Shown: piece by piece, positions 1-5,505 of the stretch | How positions within the stretch are numbered: the stretch's first letter is position 1 | Layout: each line of letters starts with the position of its first letter | DNA from: Candidatus Falkowiibacteriota bacterium | Lineage (GTDB): Bacteria > Patescibacteriota > Patescibacteriia > Patescibacteriales > UBA12465 | DNA length: 5,515 nt | Assembly (NCBI GenBank): GCA_903857815.1 | Contig: CAIOGK010000027.1 | Span: 1-5,515 of the forward strand | Reading direction: 5' to 3' | Notes under the pieces: model-generated | Seen by the model: the letters and a program-made list of their open reading frames with translations, nothing else | Told to the model about the DNA's origin: nothing | The model's database searches: none | Made by a program: the position numbers and the translations under genes

Positions 1-843
1 AGTGATCCTGATGAAGATGAAATAAATTTAATTTCTGAAAAATTTGATTTAGAGGACGGTTTATTATTAGATGCTCTTGATCCCTATGAAGCGCCTCGTA
101 TGGAAATTAAAAATGAGATTGTTTATATTTTTGCGCGCGTACCGGAGCAAAAAGGCAGCATTCGTCAAATTTCTACTTTTCCGATTATGTTTGTTATCGG
201 TAAGGAGTTTTTAATGATTGTTTCCCGGGAAAATCCTGATTTTTTAATTTCAATTATTGAAAAAAATGAGGATTATTTTACCAATCAAAGAGTACAGCTA
301 TTTTTACGAATGTTTTTTGAAGTAGAGGATATTTATAGCTCCTTGCTTAACAAAATAAATAAAAGAATTAATTATTTTAGTTTGAATGTCGGTAATTTTA
401 AGGACCAAGATATTATTAATTTTGTTAGTTACGAAGTTTTGCTAAATGAATTTATTAATGCCTTACTTCCCGTAAGACATGTTTTATCAAATATTATTTC
501 CGGTAAAACTATCGATTTAGATTCAGATGAAAGAGATTTAATCGATGATTTACAATTGCATAATGATCAGCTCGTTGAACGTTCTAAAAGTAATTTAACT
601 AATATTGTTAATATTAGACAGGCTCATGAAGTAATTTCAACTAATCGTTTAAATAGGGTTATGAAAGTTTTGACCGTTTCTACTGTTATATTAGCTTTAC
701 CAACGATGATAACTAGTTTTTACGGAATGAACGTTCGTTTACCATATGATAATAATCCCGGAACGTATTGGGGGATAATAATTGCTATTTTTGCTTCTGT
801 TGCCGCCCTTTTGATTTTTTTAAGAAGAAAAAAAATTATTTAG
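1..843 (+). CDS. corA: CorA-family Mg2+/Co2+ transport protein (5' partial)
   Basis: The reading frame is open from base 1, so the N-terminus lies outside the window and 280 C-terminal residues are visible. An internal Met codon at 100 is not the likely start, because the preceding residues read LDALDPYEAPR, a typical CorA N-domain stretch. The middle is a charged, mostly helical cytoplasmic domain. The end has the CorA two-helix layout: a first membrane helix at about visible residues 223-241, the signature YGMN with GMN at 242-244, a short loop, a second helix at about 256-274, and a basic tail RRKKII. CorA proteins are inner-membrane homopentamers that pass Mg2+ (also Co2+ or Ni2+), with the GMN at the pore mouth. 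The loop here reads VRLPYDNNPGTYW and lacks the MPEL motif of classical CorA, so ion preference may differ. The stop is TAG, followed 18 bases later by a methyltransferase gene. The family call is secure; the exact ion is inferred. Confidence 0.93.
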   Translation, partial: SDPDEDEINLISEKFDLEDGLLLDALDPYEAPRMEIKNEIVYIFARVPEQKGSIRQISTFPIMFVIGKEFLMIVSRENPDFLISIIEKNEDYFTNQRVQLFLRMFFEVEDIYSSLLNKINKRINYFSLNVGNFKDQDIINFVSYEVLLNEFINALLPVRHVLSNIISGKTIDLDSDERDLIDDLQLHNDQLVERSKSNLTNIVNIRQAHEVISTNRLNRVMKVLTVSTVILALPTMITSFYGMNVRLPYDNNPGTYWGIIIAIFASVAALLIFLRRKKII

Positions 844-849
844 AATTTT

Positions 850-855
850 TACAAT
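850..855 (+). promoter_or_regulatory. Possible -10 box TACAAT before the methyltransferase
   Basis: TACAAT matches five of six bases of the TATAAT consensus and ends 6 bases before the ATG at 862. This is the same distance as the perfect TATAAT before the gene at 3610. Transcription from it would start at or near the A of the ATG. No -35 box is visible at 16-18 bases upstream, and the region is AT-rich, so it may be chance, with the gene simply read through from corA. Confidence 0.22.
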
Positions 856-861
856 AAGTAT

Positions 862-1494
862 ATGACAGTCTGGGAAAATATCTATCAGGATTATAAAAAT
901 GGCGGAGAAGAATACGCGACTTTAAAAAAGGGTTTAATTCCTGAATTTTTAGAATTTATTAATAATAATAGTTTTAAAACAAAAAAAGTTTTAGATATTG
1001 GGTGTGGAAATGGTAAATATTTAGTTTTTCTTAAAACGCTTGGTTTTGAAGTTCATGGCATAGACTCTAGCCCAACGGCCGTAGAAATGTCTCGGGAAAC
1101 TTTAGGAGATAATTTAAGCGTTCAGTGCACGGATATGTATGAATATGATTTATCTCCTATTCAGTATGATCTAATAATTTCCGTCGCCGCCATTCATCAT
1201 GGCCTCAAAAAACAGGTTAATTATTTAATTAAACAGATTTACCCAGCCCTTTTGCCGGGCGGACGTTTTTTTATTACTTTACCTGACAATGAGGGTAGTT
1301 CTCACTGGACAATGATGACTGATCATAAAGAAATAGAGCCGGGAACTAGAATCCCCCTTTCTGGCCCTGAAAAAGGTTTGCCCCATAGCTCCTTTACTAG
1401 AGAAGAAATTAAGGAAATGTTTGCCGGCTTTAAAGAAATGAGAATGGATTTGTTAACTGATAGAGGGCGATGGATTATAACTGGAAAAAAATAA
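862..1494 (+). CDS. Class I SAM-dependent methyltransferase, target unknown
   Basis: This 210-residue protein carries the Rossmann-fold SAM-binding motifs in order. Motif I is VLDIGCGNGKYL (43-54). The acidic strand-2 end is GIDSS with Asp68, which should bind the SAM ribose. An acidic TD pair is at 90-91, the strand-4 segment YDLIISVAAIHHG is at 102-114, and LLPGGRFFITL is at 130-140. The GCGNGKYL and xIHH pattern resembles Trm9/ABH8-type tRNA wobble-uridine methyltransferases, but it also occurs in many small-molecule and ubiquinone-type methyltransferases, so the substrate is not assigned. No signal peptide or membrane segment is seen, so it should be cytoplasmic. It starts 18 bases after corA without a Shine-Dalgarno sequence and is probably cotranscribed with it. 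The ATG at 862 suits the family's N-terminal length before motif I. It ends Lys-Lys-stop within a run of seven A's. Confidence 0.9.
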   Translation: MTVWENIYQDYKNGGEEYATLKKGLIPEFLEFINNNSFKTKKVLDIGCGNGKYLVFLKTLGFEVHGIDSSPTAVEMSRETLGDNLSVQCTDMYEYDLSPIQYDLIISVAAIHHGLKKQVNYLIKQIYPALLPGGRFFITLPDNEGSSHWTMMTDHKEIEPGTRIPLSGPEKGLPHSSFTREEIKEMFAGFKEMRMDLLTDRGRWIITGKK

Positions 1495-1512
1495 CTTAGC
1501 CCGTTTATATAT

Positions 1513-2016
1513 ATGGAATTATTAAGTGAAATAAAAGATGCCGAGTATCCAAGTGATGAGTCTATTTTAGAAATCAGAGGAGCCTCTAGAGCGATTGCTT
1601 TTGACGAAGAGAATTTAATTCCGATTCTTTTTGTTGGTAAGCGCAATTGTTATAAACTTCCTGGCGGAGGGATTGATGATGGCGAAAATAAGCTTGAAGC
1701 TTTAGCAAGGGAAATGAAAGAGGAGACCGGATGCAAAATTGAGGTAACAGGAGAAGTTGGAGAAGTAATTGAATTTCGTTCAAAGTGGAATTTAAAGCAA
1801 ACCTCATATTGTTATTTGGGAAAAGTTATTTTGAAAGGTGAGCCAGAATTTACTGAAACAGAATTGAAAAATGGGTTTAAGCTTATCTGGATTTCTTTGG
1901 ATGAGGCGATTACTAAGATAGCAAATGATAAACCTGAAGATTATGAGGGTAAATTTATTCAACAGAGGGACTTAGTTTTACTTAAAAAATCTAAAGAAAT
2001 CGTTACCGCCCAGTAG
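1513..2016 (+). CDS. Nudix hydrolase with a complete catalytic box
   Basis: The 167-residue protein has a full Nudix box, GX5EX7REUXEEXGU, at residues 52-74: Gly52, Glu58, Arg66-Glu67, Glu70-Glu71 and Gly73, with Met68 and Cys74 in the hydrophobic positions. The glutamates coordinate Mg2+ or Mn2+. Family members cleave nucleoside diphosphates linked to another group, for example oxidised dNTPs, (d)NTPs, ADP-ribose or dinucleoside polyphosphates. The approach to the box, a beta-strand ending KLPGGGID, is typical of small MutT/NUDT-like cytoplasmic enzymes. Nothing in the sequence fixes the substrate. It begins 18 bases after the methyltransferase stop, with only AT-rich sequence and no Shine-Dalgarno before the ATG, and ends with TAG. 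It appears to be the last gene of the upstream unit, because a promoter and a hairpin follow it. The fold and catalytic competence are well supported; the biological substrate is open. Confidence 0.93.
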   Translation: MELLSEIKDAEYPSDESILEIRGASRAIAFDEENLIPILFVGKRNCYKLPGGGIDDGENKLEALAREMKEETGCKIEVTGEVGEVIEFRSKWNLKQTSYCYLGKVILKGEPEFTETELKNGFKLIWISLDEAITKIANDKPEDYEGKFIQQRDLVLLKKSKEIVTAQ

Positions 2017-2038
2017 CTTATTCATCATCATCCATCTC

Positions 2039-2067
2039 TTGACTTAATTATAATTACGTGCTATTTT
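2039..2067 (+). promoter_or_regulatory. Sigma-70-type promoter for the DEAD-box helicase
   Basis: A -35 box TTGACT (2039-2044, five of six consensus bases) is separated by exactly 17 bases from a -10 box TATTTT (2062-2067, four of six). It lies in the largest intergenic gap, just after the Nudix stop and 77 bases before the helicase start. The start of transcription would be at about 2074-2075, leaving a leader of about 70 bases. A short palindrome, ATTCGAAT (2085-2092), lies just downstream of the expected start; it could be an operator but is too short to assert. Confidence 0.62.
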
Positions 2068-2103
2068 TAAGGTATTAAATCAAGATTCGAATATCAGTCA
2101 TAT

Positions 2104-2141
2104 AGTAAGTGGCCTAATAGATAATCGGGTCACTTATTTTT
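2104..2141 (+). terminator. Hairpin plus U-tract in the helicase leader (terminator or attenuator)
   Basis: Bases 2104-2114 pair with 2128-2138 to give an 11-bp stem with two G-U pairs; its core is AAGTGGCC (2107-2114) against GGTCACTT (2128-2135). The loop has 13 bases (2115-2127). A T-rich tract (2137-2141, then ATT) follows directly, as in intrinsic terminators, and runs to the ATG at 2145. It could end transcripts from the corA-methyltransferase-Nudix unit. Because the predicted promoter lies upstream of it, it could also act as an attenuator of the helicase or yield a short leader RNA of about 65 bases. The stem is only moderately GC-rich, so termination may be partial. Confidence 0.55.
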
Positions 2142-2144
2142 ATT

Positions 2145-3581
2145 ATGACAAATATTACAAAAAAACACGCTCCAGCGTTAGATTTTACTGACGAAAAAGA
2201 GCTAAAATTCGCTGATTTAGGTATTAGCGATTCAATCTTGGAAATTCTCAGAAAACTTAATTTAGAAAACCCAACTCCTATTCAGAAAAAGACCATTCCG
2301 ATTGCTATTTCTGGCCAGGATTTAATTGGTGTTGCTCAAACCGGGACTGGCAAAACCTTTGCGTTTGGTATTCCCATGTTGGAAAGAATTGGACAACTAA
2401 AAGGCCAGGGATTAGTAGTTGCCCCTACTCGTGAGCTCGCTTTACAAGTTGAAGAAAGTATAAAAAAGTTAGGTCAGGCTTTAGGGCTTAGAACCGCAGT
2501 TTTAATTGGCGGAGAATCTTTAGATCGTCAACTTTTTGCTTTACGTAAAAAACCGCATATTGTTGTTGCTACACCAGGTCGTTTAATCGACCATCTTAAA
2601 CGTCGCACTTTTAAATTAGACCAAATTATAACCCTTGTTTTAGATGAAGCAGATATGATGCTTGATATGGGGTTTGCACCACAGATTAAGGCAATTTTAG
2701 ACCAAGCACCTAAAGAACGTCAGACAATGTTATTTTCAGCAACTATGCCAGCGGCAATCGTAAAGATTGCGGCTACTTATATGAAATTACCTGTTAGTAT
2801 TGAAGTTGCTCCTCCGGGAACAACTGCCGCGCAGGTTGACCAAGAAATATTTATTATTAGAGGCGAAGAGCGTTTTGAACACTTACAAAAAGTTTTAGTT
2901 ACTTATGAGGGCTCGGTTTTAGTTTTTGCTCGAACTAAACATGGCGTTAAAGCCCTGACTATGAAATTGCAATCTTTAGGACATAAAGCAGTAGAAATTC
3001 ATTCTAATTTATCTTTGGGTCGTCGCCGTGCTGCCCTCGAAGGTTTTAAATCTAAAAAAGATAGAATTTTAGTGGCGACTGATGTTGCTGCACGCGGTTT
3101 AGATGTTAATGGGATTGAATTAGTTGTTAATTATAATCTTCCCGATAATTCCGGTGATTATGTTCATCGTATTGGTCGAACTGGAAGAGCGGGAAAAACT
3201 GGTAAAGCAATTACTTTTGCAACGGCTGATGAGCGTAAAGAGATTATGATTATTGAGAAGTTAATTAATAAAAATATCAAACGGACTGAGTTTGTGCAGT
3301 TCGCTAAAGAATCAGCTTTTTCTTCTTCGGCTAAGAGTTTTGGTTCTAATAAGAGAAAATCTTTTTCTCGTGGTCCGCGAAATAATATGAGCCAGAGAAG
3401 CGAAAGACCATCTTCGTTTGGGAGAGGAAGGGAATCATCAGCGCGAAATTTTGGCGCCGCTCCTATTTCTGAACGTCCTAAACTATCTACTAGCGCTTTA
3501 GCTAGGCGTAGTCATCCTGCCGCCGGTCGGCCTATATCTAGGCGTTCCTCAGCGAGTGGTTTCGCTCGTCATAGTTTTTAA
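2145..3581 (+). CDS. DEAD-box ATP-dependent RNA helicase with Ser/Arg-rich tail
   Basis: A 478-residue superfamily 2 helicase with all the main motifs: Q motif with Phe22 and Gln47, motif I AQTGTGKT (64-71), Ia PTRELA (94-99), GG (122-123), Ib TPGR (143-146), II DEAD (167-170), III SAT (198-200), IV VLVFA (258-262), V ATDVAARGLD (311-320) and VI HRIGRTGR (341-348). Such enzymes unwind short RNA duplexes using ATP, in ribosome assembly, mRNA decay or cold adaptation. The overall form is closest to RhlE/CshA-type proteins. Residues 390-478 are low complexity, with about 23 Ser, 19 Arg or Lys and 3 Glu. This is a positively charged, probably disordered RNA-binding tail with Phe-Gly and Arg-Gly pieces. 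One oddity is that the segment around 286-295 reads HSNLSLGRRR, where the usual QxxR glutamine is Leu291. No Shine-Dalgarno precedes the ATG, and the next Met is far inside motif territory, so this start is the sensible choice. It has its own promoter and a hairpin leader. Confidence 0.96.
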   Translation: MTNITKKHAPALDFTDEKELKFADLGISDSILEILRKLNLENPTPIQKKTIPIAISGQDLIGVAQTGTGKTFAFGIPMLERIGQLKGQGLVVAPTRELALQVEESIKKLGQALGLRTAVLIGGESLDRQLFALRKKPHIVVATPGRLIDHLKRRTFKLDQIITLVLDEADMMLDMGFAPQIKAILDQAPKERQTMLFSATMPAAIVKIAATYMKLPVSIEVAPPGTTAAQVDQEIFIIRGEERFEHLQKVLVTYEGSVLVFARTKHGVKALTMKLQSLGHKAVEIHSNLSLGRRRAALEGFKSKKDRILVATDVAARGLDVNGIELVVNYNLPDNSGDYVHRIGRTGRAGKTGKAITFATADERKEIMIIEKLINKNIKRTEFVQFAKESAFSSSAKSFGSNKRKSFSRGPRNNMSQRSERPSSFGRGRESSARNFGAAPISERPKLSTSALARRSHPAAGRPISRRSSASGFARHSF

Positions 3582-3603
3582 ATTTTAAAATCTACGATAT
3601 AAT
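3575..3603 (+). promoter_or_regulatory. Putative promoter with perfect TATAAT for the second Nudix gene
   Basis: TATAAT (3598-3603) is a perfect -10 box ending 6 bases before the ATG at 3610. At a 17-base spacing the -35 position is TTTTTA (3575-3580), only a half match, set in a run of A/T blocks overlapping the helicase stop. The predicted transcription start coincides with the start codon, implying a leaderless mRNA. The only ribosome-binding-like element, AAGG (3604-3607), is 2 bases from the ATG, too close to work normally. Read-through from the helicase remains an alternative. Confidence 0.45.
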
Positions 3604-3609
3604 AAGGCC

Positions 3610-4158
3610 ATGAAATTACTATTAAACATCGTCGATGTTAATGATAAAATAATTGGCGAAAAAACTAGAGAAGAGATTCATAAACATGGGCTACTCCATA
3701 GAGAAGTTCATGTTTATTTTATTACGCCAAATTATGAATTAATTGTTCAGCATCGAGCTAAGGATAAAGATACTTATCCTGATTTATTAGACGCGACGGT
3801 TGGCGGCCATGTCGAAATCGGCGATAGTTATGAAGAAACTGCCCTTAAAGAAACCGAAGAAGAAACCGGAATCAAAATTAAAGCTAACGATTTAATTTTT
3901 GTTGATAAAACAAGAGTGCGCTCTGAAGACGTTATTACTAAAACAATAAATAATTCTTTTAGAGTAAGCTATTTATATATTTATCGAGGAAATATCAAGG
4001 ATTTAAAAATAGAACTAGGCAAATCTCAGGGTTTTGGAATTTGGTCTTTAGATAAATTATCTAATTTAAGTGCTGCCGACAAAGTTAAGTTTATACCATA
4101 TATTTTAGAAACTGCCGTTACCCAGCTCGTTGCTACTTTAAATAATATAAAATTATAA
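3610..4158 (+). CDS. Nudix protein of the IPP-isomerase-like/YfcD-like type
   Basis: A 182-residue Nudix-fold protein. The N-terminal pattern IVDVNDKIIG...HKHGLLHREVHVY (7-36), followed by DKDTYPDLLDATVGGHVE (52-69), is typical of Nudix proteins related to isopentenyl-diphosphate isomerase and YfcD. The Nudix box is at 66-88, with Gly66, Glu81, Glu84-Glu85, Gly87 and Ile88 kept. The usual first Glu is Asp72 and the usual Arg is Lys80. True type I isomerases have a catalytic Cys just before the GH pair (CGH); here it is Gly65 (GGH), so isomerase activity is unlikely and phosphohydrolase activity on a nucleoside or other diphosphate is more plausible. It is cytoplasmic, with no signal or membrane segment. 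The CYTH gene starts one base after its TAA stop, so the two are almost certainly cotranscribed and may be translationally coupled. The family is clear, the substrate unknown. Confidence 0.9.
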   Translation: MKLLLNIVDVNDKIIGEKTREEIHKHGLLHREVHVYFITPNYELIVQHRAKDKDTYPDLLDATVGGHVEIGDSYEETALKETEEETGIKIKANDLIFVDKTRVRSEDVITKTINNSFRVSYLYIYRGNIKDLKIELGKSQGFGIWSLDKLSNLSAADKVKFIPYILETAVTQLVATLNNIKL

Positions 4159-4159
4159 T

Positions 4160-4741
4160 ATGCAAACAGAATATGAGGCTACTTTTATTAAAGTAGATAA
4201 AGAAGAAATGAGAACTAAGTTTAAATTAGCCGGTGCTAAATTAATTAGGCCGGAATTTTTGCAAACTAGAAAAGTTTTTGATTTGCCCTCCGGTCATGAA
4301 ATTGCTGACGGTTGGCTTAGAGTAAGAGACGAGGGAGATAAAATTACCATGAGTTTAAAAATTGTTGGTGGTAAAAAGATTGAGGACCAAAAAGAACTTT
4401 GTTTAAAAATTGATAATTTTGAGGCTGCCGTTGAATTGTTAAAATCTATTGGTTGTTCTCAGAAAGCTTATCAGGAGAGCAGACGAGAGCTGTGGATGAT
4501 TGACGATGTTGAAATAACTATCGATGAATGGCCGTTTTTAGAGCCTTTTGTAGAAATAGAAGCAAAAACTGAGGAGGAAGTTAAACGAATTTCTGCCTTG
4601 TTAGGTTTTGATTATAATCAGGCAATATTTTGTTCAGTTGATACTTTATATAGTCAAAAATATAATATTGATAAAGAAGTAATTAATCACGGGACGACTA
4701 AAATAGTTTTTGATATGGATAATCCTTTTGAAAAAAAATAA
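4160..4741 (+). CDS. CYTH-domain protein (class IV adenylate cyclase / triphosphatase-like)
   Basis: A 193-residue CYTH (CyaB-thiamine triphosphatase) tunnel-fold protein. Family features are acidic residues Glu4 and Glu6 at the N-terminus, the basic strand WLRVRDEGDK (52-61) with Arg54 and Arg56, Lys67, Lys78-Glu79, Arg108-Arg109, and the metal-binding stretch ITIDEWPFLEPFVEIE (119-134) with Asp122, Glu123, Glu132 and Glu134. Such proteins bind triphosphate substrates with two metal ions and act as class IV adenylate cyclases, thiamine triphosphatases or inorganic triphosphatases; the sequence does not decide which. Oddly, the lysine of the ExExK signature is Thr8 (EYEAT). The C-terminal 30 residues, ending DMDNPFEKK, extend beyond the core. 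The ATG sits one base after the Nudix stop, with no Shine-Dalgarno. The gene ends in eight A's directly before TAA, and the peptidase gene follows 14 bases later. Confidence 0.87.
   Translation: MQTEYEATFIKVDKEEMRTKFKLAGAKLIRPEFLQTRKVFDLPSGHEIADGWLRVRDEGDKITMSLKIVGGKKIEDQKELCLKIDNFEAAVELLKSIGCSQKAYQESRRELWMIDDVEITIDEWPFLEPFVEIEAKTEEEVKRISALLGFDYNQAIFCSVDTLYSQKYNIDKEVINHGTTKIVFDMDNPFEKK
4732..4741 (+). other. A-run slippery site next to the CYTH stop codon
   Basis: The CYTH frame ends GAA AAA AAA TAA, giving a classic A_AAA_AAA slippery heptamer (4732-4738) touching the stop. A -1 shift here reads ATA ATT CTC AAA AAC ACT and runs without a stop into the peptidase ATG at 4756 in frame. The arrangement is directly visible; that slippage happens is only a possibility. 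The methyltransferase also ends in AAA AAA TAA (1485-1494) but there the -1 frame stops after two codons, so such runs may simply reflect AT bias. Confidence 0.3.
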
Positions 4742-4755
4742 TTCTCAAAAACACT

Positions 4756-5505
4756 ATGCTAAAGATAATTGCCATCGGTGGCGGAGAAATAGGAAAGCCG
4801 GGATCTTCTATTCAAACCACTAAAATTGATAAGGAGATAATTAAACTTTCTGGTAAAAAAAATCCTAAATTACTTTTTATCCCAACGGCGAGTTCCGATG
4901 CCGAGGGCTACTATGAAACAGTAAAAAAATATTTTGGCCATAAATTAGGTTGCAAAGTCGATGTGTTATATTTAATTAAAGAAAAAATAAATCGACGTAA
5001 AATAGAAGAAAAAATATTAAATTCCGATATAGTTTATGTTGGCGGCGGAAATACTTTAAAATTAATGAATATTTGGAGAAAACAAGGAGTTGATAAGATT
5101 CTAAAAAAAGCGGCTAATGAAGGAGTTGTTTTGTCAGGTCTTAGCGCTGGTTCTATTTGTTGGTTTAATTATGGAAATTCTGATTCTAGAAAGTTTACCA
5201 GCCATAGTAGTAATTTAATTAGAGTTTCTGGGCTAGGATTAATAAATGCACTTAATTGCCCACATTATGATATTGAAAAATCTAGGCAAAGTAGTCTCAA
5301 AAAAATGATGAAACGGACAGCAGGAGTTGCTATCGCGCTTGATAACTGCTGCGCCTTAGAGGTTATAGATGATAAATATCGAATTATTAGCTCTAAGGAA
5401 AGCGCTAATGCTTATAAAATCTATTGGAAGGCAGGAGTATTTAAAAAAGAATTAATTAAGAAAGAAAAAAACTTCAAATTATTAGTAGATTTGTTAGCTA
5501 AATAA
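4756..5505 (+). CDS. S51-family serine peptidase (peptidase E-like)
   Basis: A 249-residue protein with the S51 (dipeptidase E/cyanophycinase) pattern: N-terminal strand IIAIGGGEI (4-12), LLFIPTASSD (39-48), VYVGGGNT (93-100), the nucleophile elbow GLSAGS (128-133) with Ser130, and NCPHYD (167-172) with His170 as the likely catalytic histidine. Asp143 in GNSDS is a candidate for the third catalytic residue. Characterised peptidase E enzymes cleave Asp-X dipeptides in the cytoplasm. No signal peptide is present, which argues against a secreted cyanophycinase. Its length suits the family. A role in recycling short peptides is inferred. The late motif usually read as a small-residue turn is ALDNCCAL (194-201), with two adjacent cysteines. 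It starts 14 bases after the CYTH stop without a Shine-Dalgarno sequence and is the last gene of the cluster; only 10 bases remain after its TAA, so any terminator is outside the window. Confidence 0.92.
   Translation: MLKIIAIGGGEIGKPGSSIQTTKIDKEIIKLSGKKNPKLLFIPTASSDAEGYYETVKKYFGHKLGCKVDVLYLIKEKINRRKIEEKILNSDIVYVGGGNTLKLMNIWRKQGVDKILKKAANEGVVLSGLSAGSICWFNYGNSDSRKFTSHSSNLIRVSGLGLINALNCPHYDIEKSRQSSLKKMMKRTAGVAIALDNCCALEVIDDKYRIISSKESANAYKIYWKAGVFKKELIKKEKNFKLLVDLLAK

Noticed and set aside
100..102. ATG as the start of the CorA gene
   Set aside because: The frame is open upstream to base 1 and the residues before this Met continue the CorA N-domain, so the gene is cut by the window edge and does not start here.
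1323..1646. Minus-strand open frame of 107 codons
   Set aside because: It overlaps the methyltransferase end and the Nudix start, both with clear family motifs on the + strand, and its own translation shows no recognisable domain.
1586..1807. Minus-strand open frame of 73 codons, rich in Leu and Gln
   Set aside because: It lies wholly inside the Nudix gene across its catalytic box; the composition is that expected from the reverse strand of an AT-rich gene.
2058..2078. Short GTG-started leader peptide in the helicase leader
   Set aside because: It would be only six codons, overlaps the -10 box and starts before the expected transcription start.
3575..3590. T/A blocks after the helicase as a terminator
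   Set aside because: The inverted symmetry is purely A/T with no GC stem and no U-tract after a hairpin; it is better seen as the AT-rich upstream part of the TATAAT promoter.
4154..4159. Second TATAAT directly abutting the CYTH start codon
   Set aside because: Transcription from it would begin inside the coding region, and the hexamer is formed by the Nudix stop codon in very AT-rich sequence.
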